This document shows positions 27,401-40,451 of a DNA stretch of 64,000 nt, piece after piece. The first letter of the stretch is position 1. The number at the start of each line of letters is the position of its first letter. The stretch spans positions 6,799,517-6,863,516 of the forward strand of contig CM065173.1 of the NCBI GenBank assembly GCA_033026295.1, in the 5' to 3' direction. Under the pieces are notes generated by a model. It searched no databases. It was not told the DNA's origin and saw nothing but the letters and a program-made list of their open reading frames with translations. Both the position numbers and the translations under genes were made by a program. This stretch comes from Channa striata. Lineage: Eukaryota; Chordata; Actinopteri; Anabantiformes; Channidae.

Positions 27401-28382
27401 TAACTCTGTGTCTTCTTTGTCCCGTAGTCTTCAGGTGTCCTACCAACCTGCCCAATGTTTTGTTGTTTTTTTGTGGCTCTTTTCTTTTCTCTCTCCACTT
27501 TCCACTTAAGGTTGCAAATGCTAAAACTAGAATGACATTTCAACATCAATTTCAGTCAGTTGTCTTTGCTCCAATAACAAGTCGAGGACTTACCACCTTG
27601 AAGCAGGGATTTACCTCCGGCTCCCTCTCATAAAGGTGTAGATACAAGTGAAGATAGCTGGTTAAGTAGTTACCAGTGCAGCGTAAGTGGAACACGTGAA
27701 ACAGGAGAAAAAGAGAAAAAGAAAGTTACACTCAAATGCAGTTTTCATCCATGTGTCATTAGGACATGAAGAAGTGGCTTTATTACGCTTCTAACAATTA
27801 CGGCTCCATTAAAGCAAATAGTGTAAAGACAACTTAACTGTGACTCACACACACACAGGCACACACACACGGCTTCCTGCCATCACTACTACAGACGTAC
27901 ACAAAGCTGTGTGGGAGGTGGCAGTATAGAGTGATTGCACGTAACAGTGGGTGTTTCTACAGTGAAAATATGCATTATAATCTACGATCCATAGCAATTA
28001 GTAGTTGGCACATGAGGGGCAAGCTGGCATTTGACCCGCTATATTTGGAAGTAGTGGGGCAGTGTCCCATCGCTCCTTCTGGATTTGTAAACTGCTAGTT
28101 TTAGCCATGTAAGTGTTGGAGTTTTTGTGAAGGTGAAATGTGGAATCCAGAAACACATTTCAGTTATTATTTCTAACTGGTAGGCGATGACTCCCCTCTC
28201 TCTTAAGTACTTGCTTCCTTCCAACTGAGGAAAGTGAAGCTACTATCAGCAGCAGCAGGAAGGAAACTGTGTCACATTATTTGAGGAGTTCAAACGTAAT
28301 CCGTAAAATTTGGACCCTCTGGTCCAAGTGCACAAGGTGCGACAGCATCTGTAAAGTATTTTGTCAAACTGTGGAAGCCAGT

Positions 28383-28420
28383 GAAGAAGAAGAAGAAGAA
28401 GAAAAAAAGAAGAAGGAGAA
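28383..28420. repeat. (GAA)n purine tract
   Basis: GAA repeats followed by imperfect A/G-rich sequence; a typical microsatellite. Confidence 0.85.
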
Positions 28421-30114
28421 GACGTGGGTCGTTCCATTAGAGATGTAGCAGAGGTCGAGCTAATACCAGTGTTTGGATTAGAATATGTTTAATAAATGAA
28501 TAAAAGCAATTGTATTTGTAACTGAATGACACATATTAGTGAGCATTCATAATCAGTCGGGGGCTGTATTTACAGGTTATTTTCACTGAGGAATTATGTT
28601 CTATATAAAGTCTGTACTTAACGACATACAATATTTCAAAGTAAATCGAGTTATTAGTTATTGCCGGCTGGTGTTCACCCGCTAGTTAAACTGTAATCGA
28701 ACAGGCTTCTTTGGCTCGATGTGCTGCCCAGCGAAACAGTCTATATCCTCCATGTATATGGAATTTGAGCAGATATCTCTTATCTGCTGTGAACAGAAAC
28801 CTGCAGCTGAGGAAGTAGGTTGTGTCCAAATGTCTAAAATAAACTACCTCAGGAATAAAAATGTCGAAACATTATAGTCAAATATGCTCCATCCGAACCA
28901 CAGTTGGTACAAATGTTCCCTTTGCCTGTTTTTCTTTCTCTTTGTGTGTGTGTGTGTGAGAAGTCACATTCACGAACAGCTCAAACAAATTTTGCCCCCA
29001 GGAAACCACCTCGGGAAGAGGACGGGGCCGTCACTGATTCAGCCTGCAGATTGGGAGTGAAAAAGGCAGAAAACACTCGACTCACCCTCCAGGCATCCTC
29101 CATAACTGTCCATACAGGATGAGCGTTTATAACTTTACTGAGAAAATATATGATGCACTCAGACGGTTGGAATTGTGCCGCTCCCTTGTAAAACGTATTT
29201 CTTTTTATTGTTGTTCTTATGAAAGTGGTCGTCTCGTAAATGTGCTTTCCTGCTGAGTCGAGGAAATCGAAGCCCAGATGACAAAGAGAGACACTAAAAA
29301 TAATGATTCGTTAGTCAGATTCAGCTAAAATATGTCTCTTGCATGGCACCTGTGAAACAGTTTTTACCTTTGATTGCTTTACACGAAAACCAGTTGCACT
29401 TTAACAATAGGAGCAGGAAGTTTAATTACAGCAGGTGTTTTTAAGTTTAGGAAGTGAAACCAATGATTCCTGTTACCGGCTGTTAGACACGCCAAATAAA
29501 CTTCAGTGAGTTGGCCAATCTGCAAATCAAACAACAGTTTTTCTCGTTTGGTCAAAGATGGATAAAAGCAGCGTTGTCCATTGTTGAATTTATGAATTGG
29601 ATTGGATTTTTTTGTTTTGTTTAAGAACAGGGTTCTGAGCCTCGGTAAACGATCTAGCAAATTATTCTCAGATAAGTGGTGCTCTGCAGGACTAATGGCC
29701 AGCAGCTCGCTGTACCTTTCTTCACCATTCATTCTCATCACTACTGGTTGTCAAAGTGGCTCAGACTCCCTCCTTCTTCCTTTTATTTTTGTCTCATTTT
29801 TTTTTTTTTTCAACCACATAAACATTTCTGTCTTGTCTTTTCATCTCCCTAAATGGGGAGGAGGTAAGACACATGACTCTTCTGTAAAAACCATTATCAA
29901 TTTATTTCTGTCTTTCTCTCAGTTCTATACTAAAGCTGCATTACATTAACATTTACATTTACATTTAGCCACCGTCATTACTACAGTCAAATTGAGTAAC
30001 TTTTAACTGTTGACAAGATATGTAATATACACACTGTATAGCTTTGGATGAATAATATCAGGAGACGTATTGTACAGTAATGCATTTTTACAGATCACCA
30101 GTGACTTTCAATTC

Positions 30115-30215
30115 ATCTATAAATGAATCTATAAAGCGCCAATTCACAACAACTTCACTTCAAGGCACAAAATAAAGTCAAGACCATTCAGACATTTAGA
30201 GAAAACCCAACAAAT
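30115..30215 (+). repeat. SINE-like fish repeat fragment
   Basis: AAGCGCCAATTCACAACAAC, then TTCAAGGCAC and AGACATTTAGAGAAAACCCA, match a recalled fish repeat consensus. The fragment shares its core with the copy at 11272-11335. Confidence 0.55.
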
Positions 30216-30378
30216 AACCCTGGTAGTCTAACGCATAATCCACTGCCAAATAATAAGCAGCCCTAGAGGTTTGACCTGTATTCAGTAGGTAAACGCCAGG
30301 CTGCTTCCACAAATTACTTTTAATTTGGATGCATACACATGACTGATGTGACAAAGGTCGTGAAAGCCACAGTCTTTT

Positions 30379-30500
30379 GTCTGGTGCGATGTCATGTGCC
30401 TGTAATCCAAGCTACTGCCAGGCTGAGGCTGAAGGATCGCTGGGGCTCAGGACCTCTGAGCTGAGGCAGGCTGACCTGACCAGGTGTCTGCAATAATTCG
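30379..30500 (+). pseudogene. 7SL (SRP) RNA-like 5' fragment
   Basis: The segment reads GTCTGGTGCGATGTCATGTG, CCTGTAATCCAAGCTACTG, AGGCTGAGGCTGAAGGATCG, and later CCAGGTGTCTGCAATAATTCG. Vertebrate 7SL RNA has, in the same order and spacing, a GGTG-GCG 5' end, GCCTGTAGTCCCAGCTACT, GGCTGAGGCTGGAGGATCGC and GGGTGTCCGCACTAAGTTCG. The match covers roughly the first 120 nt (the Alu domain plus a little more), including both internal Pol III box regions. The S domain ('GAGCAGGUCAAAACUCCCGU') is absent downstream, and the 3' end changes abruptly, so this is a truncated copy rather than a working SRP RNA gene. It could be a simple pseudogene or a 7SL-derived SINE. Confidence 0.7.
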
Positions 30501-31849
30501 TGGGGCTTCAGTTCACTTTGCTAAGTGGTTTTCACCTGTATTGAGTTTGTCATGCCATGATTAATTAGGTAATTACATAGCTAATGAATTAAACTATATT
30601 TTTTGTCTGTCTTGGACAGAAGGGCATTGATGGCAATGCTCTAGGATAATATGGTGTAGTGTGAAGACACAGTGTCGTTACGTTCCGATGAGCTGACAGG
30701 AGGGAATCTTTAGTTCTTTTAGTGCTCCGTGCTGGTTGCACAGTGCAAAGACTCATCCAACTGTAAAAAATGTCTTTGAGCAGGTCGAACATGCTTTTAA
30801 TCTTGTATGTATTTCTCTTTGTGTCAGACAATTAACAGCTCCGGGTTGCTGTAATTCCACAGATCCTCTGTCAGAGACGAGCTAAACACCAGGGAGAAGC
30901 TCAGATGCCCTTTGTATGTGAAGTTGCAGTTGTTGTAATCTGTCGGAGTAGGCGGGTAAATGAAAGCTGCCAGCAGGAGTAACTTCCCAGGCTGCTATTA
31001 ATGTAATAATAAAATATCTATCAAGCAACTGGGTTTATTTTAAGCAGGGAAAAGTCTGTCACGACAGTCGTGACAAGATAACGCTTTAACGAATGAGTGG
31101 ACAAGACTTAACGCGCAGCGATGCATTCTGGTCTGCTTGGATTTTTCTATATGTAAAAGGAAACTGAACAAGCAAAGTTATTTTGCCAAAACTAAATTGG
31201 ACCTTTACAAACTTTTACTAATTTGGACCATAGCAAGTAAACCACAGGTCTGCAAATGCTACAGGTGTTTGGTGTAATAAAAGAAAATCTGCTGCATGTT
31301 CCATTAGAATCAATAATTGCAACAATAATCAATAATTGTAAAATCCGTCATAAGAACAAGAATTTATTTTTCCTTAGAAATGACAGGGATGACGTGAATG
31401 GGGCAAGACGAACGTCTTCTGTGTATTAGCCATTAATTGTATAGATGGAGAGAGGCTGAACATTTACCAGAGAAAATATCTTCCTCTACCTATTTATGCT
31501 TCTAATGAAGTAGGTGATTTTTCTCTAAATGCAATGTGACAGACTCAGTAAACTGAAGAAGGCTGAAGTCACATAAGATGGATCCGGAACCTTTGAACAG
31601 ATATGCAAAGAATCAGCTGCATGTGTGGGACGCAGCATTAATAGTTCCTCATATAACGACAGGTGTTACTGCACAAGTTAAGCGTGACAGTTGTTTTAAA
31701 TTGTTGATGACAGTGGAACCCTCAAATCCCGTATTTTAAACTGCTCTGGGCTCTAACTGACACCCAGGAGAACACGGGCTGTCTTCACTTACTTATTCTG
31801 GACTAAAATGACTTTCTGTTTTATTATTTAAAGGAAAACCACATCAGTC

Positions 31850-32420
31850 ACATCTCCATGGATACCTGCAGGAGTTAAGTGGATCCGTAATCAGCCACCA
31901 CGACACATTCCCTGGCTGGTCCCATGCGTGCAGTAAATGAAGCTGGGCCCTCTTCCTGCCTCTGTGCTGTCCCACAGGCAGCCAAGCTGACACACGCTGC
32001 CCATCGTTCTTTGGCCGATATGTGCTCTGAGCCTCAGCTGGCCAACCGATAGCATGTGTGCGTCTGTGTGATATCCCTTGTCTGTCCACTGATCCATTAA
32101 TTTTCAGTCAGTGGATGAAGCAAAGCATTTGGTGTCACAATAGGTGTCACCGGGGTCATCGTGCATGCAAGGCAGTATGTGTGTCATCCTGTGTGTGCGT
32201 GTTGCTGCCCTCCGCCTCCTCCATGCCATCTGCCCACTGCAGTACCCAGTGTCCCTCGCAGCTCCCTGTAGGCCACTTTAGTGAGCCCGTTCATGGCTCG
32301 GAATTAATAACGAGCACCATGGACACCTCTTGATTTTCCATGCTAATTATTGGGAGATTGTCTTCACTAATGATGGCTCGCTGCATGAATAGTGGTCAAG
32401 TTTTATTAGCACATTTAGTT
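31850..32420. promoter_or_regulatory. Candidate conserved non-coding element
   Basis: This block stands out from its AT-rich surroundings by balanced composition, absence of simple repeats and a cluster of homeodomain-type cores (GGAATTAATAACG, GCTAATTATTGG, CACTAATGATGG) at 32299-32370. Open frames do not look like protein domains. Conservation is only inferred; no alignment was possible. Confidence 0.25.
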
Positions 32421-35400
32421 AGAGATCCAAGGGATGCACAGTCACTCGTGGTGGGCATCAGTAATGCCAGCGCAAAGTAAATGCCGAAACAATGCTTATA
32501 GTATTCAGTTCTATGAGAGAAATTCTTAAATGTGTTGTGATGGACGGCAGCGAATGTAGTAGCACACATACCGGTGATTATTTAAATGGTTCCTTCCTTG
32601 CGTTGCCTCCTGTCTATTGCTCTATTACAACATTCTGGCAAAACCCCATGTGATTTTCTATATTGATTGAAGCTATTACTTAACAGGTCACATATCACTT
32701 CAGAGATAATCTAATAGTCAGCAAAAAACAAAATTGCAAAATCTTCAAAAGTAGTGGGACAAATGACAGACTAGACCGAGCTGCTGTTAAAATGATTTTA
32801 GGCTGGATAATGCAAATTTTAAAAAATGTCAAGCCACTCAAAGAAGGATGAGAAAAATATTGTGCTGTAGATTCTATTAGCATCAGCAATTGCCTTGAAG
32901 TTGACCCAGTAAAACGCTGAAGCTATGTTCATTAAAATAATTTGATAACACACCTTTCCTTGCAATGTAGTGTAGCATAAAAACCAATCAAAACTCTGGG
33001 TCATTCCTATGGTTATGGTCCTTCCTCGTCTGTCTCCTTTTCCTTCTGCAGTACTCTTCTTGTGACTACAGCAAAAGAAAACACTGTGAATCCTTTTTTA
33101 TCCACTCCTGTTGAGTTGTTTGCACAAAAAGAACGGAAGAAAAAGTTGAGCACGCCACCCAGTGAATACAATGAACAGAGGGGGACATTTATTTTGAGAT
33201 TTGTGTGTGTGCAAGAATGATTAGAGTAAGATGTTTTATTAGGGAGCCAAAGATTTATGCTCATTATAAAAGCAGATTGCTGCGGGCACAGTCAGTGACG
33301 TTGCCAGATAAGGATCCTGCTGACTGGAGTGGTCTCCTAAGGTCAGCTGCCACATCCGCTATGCGACTTTGTTTGTCTTAGAAGCTCGAATATCCCTAAC
33401 GTTGAACAGAAGGCAGTTTAAAGTTTGACGTGTCTGCTGAGTAGATTACGTGTCTGCGCACACTGTATTTTTATCTACTTGTGTTTTCAGGTCTTGCTCT
33501 TGTGACACTTTTGCAAAACAACTGGACGTAGTTGGTATTTTGTCTGTGGAGGTCACAGCATGAAGCCACTTTTAGGAAAATTCTATTTGAAATGAATTTC
33601 TTTGCAAAAACAGTGGCCCTGTCAGTCTGGATGATCCACAAGCTTCGCTTTGTGGGCACTGGGACTATTTCCACCTTCACAAACATGGCAGTCAATAGAT
33701 TTTATTTTTGAAAAGCCAAATAAACGCACAACTAAAACCTAATTTGGTTCCACTGCTTTATTGTTGTGGCACATACAATGTCTGACATGTCAAAACACTG
33801 GCACATATTTATTGCTCTTGGCCGCTGTTATTGTGGGCATTTGGGTGAACAGAACCTTTATCAAACCAACTTGACCCATTTAGGACATGACAGGTTTCGC
33901 CAGAATATCAACAGAATAACAGCCAAGTTTTTGAAAGGCAATTCAGTGCACACCTCCGTGACTGACAGCTTTTCTTACATTGTCTGACATCGAGTGAACT
34001 GTGCTGATGTCGTGAAACCAAACCCACTCGTCTGGTGTCTGCTCAATCCAGACAATAACAATTATTTGCATATAGATTGCGTTAGAACTCCACTTTCAGT
34101 TATTTTCCAGCACTGCTTTAACTTAAGCAATGACAGGTCAGAAACCCACCTTCACCAACACCATATTTTGATCTTATCACACTATTATGGATTTAAAAGG
34201 AATTATATGACACATGATGATTTGCATACTGTTCATATTTATATATTTTTTTCCTTGTGTATATTTAATCATAATGTCATTGAAGGCAGGTCATTCATCC
34301 CAGGAAATACAGACAATGCTGAACTGTGAGCTGCATTTGAGAAAAGAATTTGACCAGAGGCGGAGAAAAAGTCAAGCTGATGCGAGAGAATGCTGATATA
34401 TATATATTTTTTAAATTTAACAGCAAGCATAAAATGCTTGTTCCCTTTCCCTGTCAAAAGCTCAGCAAAGAATAGACTTGTCCCTTCACACAACATTGGG
34501 ATTTTGACAACTTGAAGCAGTATCCCTCAGGATGACAAATGGTTTATCCGTGAGCCTGTCTTTCTTGCTTCCTCTGTCGCTCTCCGTCTCTGTGGAAAGG
34601 CAAACAAGCCAGTGGAGGAAGTGTGATGAGATGAAACATTTTGTTCTCACAGTAAGTGACTACAAATCTTAAAACACGGACAAACACAGCAAGTTTGTGT
34701 GTAGCTGAGCAGGAGTGAAATAAGCAGCTTTTCCTTTTTTTAAAAAAAGTTCACATCACACCAGAATAATTTTCATATCACCTACAGAAGAGACACAGTT
34801 TTGTTTTCCCAGTGATGATTAAGCAGGTCAACTTGGGATATGCCAATAATAATACACACGGTGATAATTTATGCAAACTGGAAGTGAGCTGAAGTGCAAT
34901 TTTGCTCCCCTCATCCGGGACGGGAGTTTTCCACCGGTAACCAATCAGCAAAGGTGCCATTCTCCGGTGAACGGAATTTGTATGAGGCAACAAGCCATAA
35001 AAGCGACTATAATCACCTCTGCTTTCCTTAATCTGTTGTGTGCAACAGGGTCTCGTTCCCTCTCCGTCTGTTTTCTTACCTAATTAACTTTGCATGCACC
35101 CAAACAGAGGACAGCTGGGAGTCAAAACTCAGAGGTTACTCTGGCGTTCGCAAATTTTCAGGATTAACATAGTAACATAGGTTATTGGTTAATTTCATCC
35201 TAGAACCAAAAGTCATGTGATTTATCTCCTCTAAGCCATAAAAGCTGCAGATCAGTTAGTCTCTTTTCTTAAATAAGACATTTATTTCAACCAGAAATTG
35301 CGTTAAAATGGATTAGGGTAATTAAAACAGTACAAAAAACCTGAACAATGGTTCATCATGATCTGAGATTATAATTAAAACAGCCCCCGTGCTGCAGTTG

Positions 35401-37037
35401 TCCCTGTGCATCAGAACACATCAGAATGTCTGGGCCTGAGTAGACGCTCTGCTCCACCCTTCAGTTTCCTGGTCAATTCTGTCCCCTGGTGGCATCATGA
35501 AGGCGCTGCTTTGGTAGTGATGAAAAAAAAAGATTAAAACTACATTTTCTTCAATATTTATGTTTTTCTACAGAAATTACCTCCCTGACTGCATCCCAGG
35601 GTATACAACACTCATGTGCTGAATATGCTGACAGATGACAACCACTAACTTCAATGTTCATTATTAGTATGATTAAGTGCTAAAGGTCTGGGGAATTGCA
35701 CATTGATTTCCAAATGTAACACGGTTGTTTCTTTATTATTTTGTCAGTGTGAAAGTGATATGAGGATGAGGAGAAAGATAGATGCAGGCTCCAAATTATT
35801 ACTGAATTACTGAACTCTAACCTCCACTGCAGACAGGACATTGAAATTGTTATTCACCTTGAAGGAAGTAAGACGATTATATCTAATGAGATAATCACAC
35901 AATTAAATTGAAAATGAAACACATTATCTTTTATTATATCAAAAAATGGTTATTGTATCAAAACGTATTTATTCCGATGGGTACATTTCACCTCCACACA
36001 TCGAACTGCTCCAGAGCCCTGTCATCATTTTAACCCCTTCCTTTTTGAAAGAGATATATTAATATATATGAAACAACTGATTTCTATGAGGAAATTTTCA
36101 TCCAAATGTAAACCTGATGTCTCTACACTATGCTATTATATATATATGTGTATATATATATCCGATGAAAGGTCTCTTAAAAAGGAAATATTTTTATTTT
36201 TAAAATGTTTTGTCATTTAAAAACAAAATATGTGATAGAAATTCAGAATTTGTTATAATTATAATTTGGACATTTTTTGTTATTAATAATAAATGTAAGA
36301 TGAAGACAGATTTCCAGCACGTGGCAACAAACGTAAATGATGAAATTCCCGGTAATTACTGCTGTTTGATTAGATTACACAGTTTAAAACCTAGGAATGA
36401 ACGTGACTGAGAGCTGCTGATGCAAGTCATTTAAAAAGTGATAGAAATTCTGCTAAATTTTCACTTCTTTCCCCTTTCCACTTTTGCAGATTAATTTAAT
36501 AGTGAAGGCACTGATGCAATATTTTTTCTGTTTCCATTTAATTTAAATTTTTAAAATAGACAAATATTTTTTTAGAAATCTGGGCTACAACAATTTCACT
36601 ACAAAACGGTAGATTAGTTCCACACGGATACTGCTGCACCTGTAAACTGGAACATGGAAAATAAAACCATTGCTATTCATGTCTAAAACAATTGCAGTTT
36701 TATATCAGTAAAGATATTGAAGACAGGCAGATATAGATATAGGTAAAACAATTTTTTCAAACTATAAACCCAAAACAAGTTCCTGACTCCAGCAAATATA
36801 AATATAAAACCCATTTAGTAAAGTAAAATGAGTTAATAATTAGCCTCTACTTTTGTACTACGGACTGCTTACACATGAAAAGAGTTGCTGTCATATTGAC
36901 TGAAAGTACGTGGGAAACTTGTTTGGCTTAATGTTCCCCTTAAATGAACAAAGTCATTGGGATTGGGCAAGAGTAAATAGGAAATGGGTCTGAAAGAATG
37001 ATCTTTAACCTGTAACATTCCCAGGTTTAGCAATGAT

Positions 37038-37092
37038 TCAGATAAGATAAGATAAGATAGTGTTTGGTTCAGTGGAGTACAAGATAAGATAA
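37038..37092 (+). repeat. GATAA tandem repeat with GATA motifs
   Basis: AGATAAGATAAGATAAGATA at about 37040-37060 and a second AGATAAGATAAAA at about 37082. Several overlapping WGATAR motifs result. It may be only a short minisatellite. Confidence 0.6.
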
Positions 37093-38119
37093 AATTTAAT
37101 TTGCAATTACATATTTGAGTAGAAAGACAATGTTCCTGCAACAGCGTGTGACCGAATCTAAACTAAACACTGCGTGTATTGAAGCACACGGAAAAATGTT
37201 CAACGTCTAAATACAAGAAATATTTGAACATAATGTAAGCAAATATTGTTTATTAATAGTGCTTATTAAGTCAGAGGATGATTGTGACTTATAGATGATA
37301 CTGGTACATTGTCAAGAGGACAAACTGTTACAGTGCCATAAACATTGTCATACAGTTTAACTTCAGGATAAAAAATATATTAAACCCTATATAACCCCCA
37401 ATTTTTCAAATATGCATCATTTATTAATTTATTCATAACTAAGCACTGGCTAAACCTTTGGCAAAAGAAAACAAATATAATGCAAAAAGCTAAAGTAACA
37501 CAGTAGCAGCATTAAACACCAATTATTTGATAAGTGCTTTGTCTATAAGTACGGTAACATTATCAACATTTGAATCAAAGTTTGGTTACAGAAACAACTG
37601 ATGTGTCATTTTCCCCATTTCATTTTTGTATAAAGACAAACTTGTAACTTGTTGCCTGTTCTCTGTTTAACACACATTTCCTCTTTCGAATATCAGTGAC
37701 TGAACGTGAACGGCTTTAGCGAGGACTGTGTGATGTGCTGTATCTGCCTGTCCTTCACTCAGACGACCTGATTAAATCTGCTGTGACAGTATTTGCCCTG
37801 CACAAGTCCTTGAGCAAAACACTCAAGTCCCTGTGGAAGAAGTGCGAATGATTCAGGCGAATACAGCAAACCTGATTTCCAGCAGAACACCTCCCAAACC
37901 TCATTCGCCCTCCAGCAAAGCAAATGCTTAGATTAGAGAAGAACCTTCTGTCCTTCTGCTGACAGTAATCACACTTTGGCTTCTGCTTCTGACATGTTAT
38001 CAACCCTGAGTTTCCTGTTCTGATTAGACCTTTTCTTTAATGGAGCTGTCCAGCACAATGTGAACGCAAAAAACTGTCCTTATTTTAAAATGATAAAATG
38101 GAAATTTCGGCTTATCATT

Positions 38120-38475
38120 CTAAACTCAAAGTTCTTCACAATGTGAGAAAATATTTGCTAATTTACTGAAAATTCAACAAATTCATTCAGACTCTTTGTT
38201 GTGGTCAGATGAATTCTGTTTATCTTTCAGATGCAGGTGAAGCCTGATTAAAGTTTGCTTATTGGTACACGTAACATCCAGTCTGATGGAGCTTGAAGGG
38301 ATCTGTCAGTTAGGATGGGATAAACTACCCAAATTTAGGTGAGTAGAGAATAATCAAAAAAAAAAACTTAAAAAAACTCTATAGGGGATTCCGCAAACTA
38401 ATAAATTATGGGACTGAATACTTTTGTAAATTTTAATTTTAGCTTTAGATTTTTTTATAAATTGAGTAAGTAGTA
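38120..38475 (+). mobile_element. Tc1-like DNA transposon remnant
   Basis: The stretch contains ATTCATTCAGACTCTTTG, GATGCAGGTGAAGCCTGATT, GAGCTTGAAGGGATCTGTCA, GGATGGGATAAACTACCCAA and GGGACTGAATACTTTTGTAA. In this order these resemble a non-autonomous Tc1/mariner-associated repeat common in fish ('tcattcagaccctttg', 'agagcttgagaggatctgc', 'gggtctgaatacttatgtaa'). It has an internal deletion and no transposase frame. Assignment is from memory of the consensus. Confidence 0.55.
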
Positions 38476-38479
38476 GATC

Positions 38480-40130
38480 TAATAGCGCACACACTGCAAG
38501 AATACCAATTTTATCAATTCAAAATTAAATCTAGTGACACATTGAACGGTCGGAATGTCCATGAAGGAAGTGTTTAATTCCAGAGGCCACTTACAGTAGC
38601 AAACCTGAAGGGAGCACTTCAAAGACAGTTTAAGATTTTTCAAGTTGGTCCAAACAGAAACTTATATTTTCCTCTATTTCCTACTTACTAGAAGTTTTCC
38701 TGCTTTACAAGGTGTAACTGAATAATATCTACCGGAGCCCACTGTTAAAAAAAAAAAAAAAAAAGTCTAAGACTCATATGAAACTTCAGCAATAAAACTG
38801 AGCTACATCAAACACAAATGTGTAACCAGTATCAATGTGTTTTGGTTATCATAATATGCACCAACTGACACAAACTAACGTTTGTTTGTGCAAACCATAT
38901 ATTTCTGTCCACCTGTCAGTTGGTGATGTTACAGTCTTCAATGTTTTTCTCACTGCGTCGTTCTCTGTGAAAAAGTCCCCAAATACATGTAACAGTCTGC
39001 AAACGATGTGTTATGTCCATTAGCCTCAACCTGGTGCTTTCAGGATATCTCAGTGGGAATCTATGGAACACTTTCACCCATTGCTTTTTTTCCTCTCCCC
39101 AGAAAAGGATCCCAAACCCCTAAACCGTAAAAATACTCAGCTATCGAATCTGCAAAACACAAGGTAACAACAACAACAACTTGTGAAGGAAGCTGTTCAC
39201 GAACACAATGGCACAACTTCCATCTCCTTACACCACAGCAGCCTAAGAACCATCAGGGAGAAAAACAAGGGACACATGTCTTTAACAGACTGTAACTTTT
39301 AAACAAAGACTCCATTTAGCTGGTGTGATCGCTGAAGTGCCATGTTTCAGGTTAGCGTAGAGTGAATGTCTGCATCAAAAGAGTGACTGAGCAACGTGCT
39401 TCTCCGTTCTTACAGTGTAGTCTTGTTTTGGACGGAAAAAGTCTGACACTGGGGAAAGCAGGAAAACTTCAAGCGACCAACGGTCTCAGTCAGACACATA
39501 AGTTTTGTTTGAGACCACCTTGGAAAATCATGAACTTTCACATAAAGTGGTACATTCAGTACTGGCCCATCAGGTTAGTTGGGGGAAAAGGAAAACACAC
39601 ACACACACAGAGCAAAGATTACAAAAAAAGAAAACCACCCAACTTCCAGTTCAAGAACTGTCATAACTTGAATATTCAGTTAATGAGAAGATTGTATGAC
39701 TTAATGGTTCTTAAATTTGCCAGATTCAATGGTAAAAAGTGACATTCAGATGTGATAAGACCTGACGCAGTATAAAAATATATTCACAGCGTATTCATTT
39801 GTACAGTATAGGCACTACACTGACACTGCAGTTTGGATATAGAAAGGCTGAAAAATGTAAACAGCATATCTACTGGTATTTGCTCAATCAGAGCTCATCG
39901 AAGGCATCTTTTAATCTGAACAAAGCCTGTCCAACAGGATTTTGATGTGCTGTACAAAACTGCATACATGTAACTTGAGAAAAAGAACTTTGAAATAATT
40001 AATTATGAAAATAGCACACAAACTGACATTACTTAAATAAATCCTGAAATTGAACCAATTTCCTCTTTAAAAAAAAAATCAGTTTCCAAACATAACTTCT
40101 ATAATAACTTTAACTTCCAGGCACATAGGA
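38480..40130. other. Downstream flank of slc26a2, no gene recognised
   Basis: AT-rich sequence with a poly-A tract at about 38748-38764 and a short (AC)n near 39595-39609. Part of it may be slc26a2 3' UTR, since no clear polyadenylation signal on the minus strand was identified nearer to the stop codon. Confidence 0.4.
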
Positions 40131-40375
40131 ACTGTGAATGGTGAATGGTCTGCACTTGTATAGCGCTTTACTACCTGTTGGTGCTCAAAGCGCTTTACAC
40201 TGCTGCTTATCTACCCATACACACATTCATACACCAATGGGGGAGCTGCTATGCAGTTGCCCGACGGCTATGGGAGCAACTAAGTGGGGGTCCAGTGCCT
40301 TGCAAAAGGACACTTCAACCTGTGAATCAACAACTGTAGGATTGGTCGATGATTGCTCTACCTACTGCGCCACAG
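40131..40375 (+). repeat. Fish interspersed repeat ('TATAGCGCTTT' type)
   Basis: The copy starts with TGGTCTGCACTTGTATAGCG and runs through AGCGCTTTACAC, CCATACACACATTCATACAC, AAAAGGACACTTCAACCTG and CTACCTACTGCGCCACAG. This is a very common percomorph repeat, here fairly well preserved. It lies about 77 bp beyond the slc26a2 stop codon, so it is probably transcribed antisense within that gene's 3' UTR. The frames across it are not genes. Confidence 0.7.
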
Positions 40376-40451
40376 TCATAGGAAAAACATTGCACGAGAT
40401 GTGCACTGCATCCATGTAACTATATATATTTGGACAGTTGATTGTTTTGGA

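Larger units (their letters stand above)
27400..30370. other. Intergenic, no gene recognised
   Basis: No supportable exon. It contains a (GAA)n tract at about 28383-28420, a short (GT)n at 28943-28958, a poly-T tract near 29795-29811 and a SINE-like fragment at 30115-30215. Confidence 0.5.
30500..38100. other. Intergenic, no gene recognised
   Basis: No exon could be supported. The stretch is AT-rich, with short AT-repeat tracts (for example TATATATATATGTG near 36136), a small tandem of AATCAATAATTG near 31309-31340 and a GATAA tandem near 37038-37058. The part at about 31850-32420 is more GC-rich and repeat-free and looks like a possible conserved non-coding element. Confidence 0.45.

Noticed and set aside
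28246..28437. Leucine/serine-rich minus-strand frame
   Set aside because: It is driven by the (GAA)n tract and has no conserved features.
5267..40130. Possible adrb2 or other intronless receptor gene, or mir-143/145, expected from 5q32 synteny
   Set aside because: There is no long receptor-like open frame, and the mature miR-143 and miR-145 sequences were not seen on reading through.
40138..40419. 93-residue open frame downstream of slc26a2
   Set aside because: It lies entirely within a common interspersed repeat.
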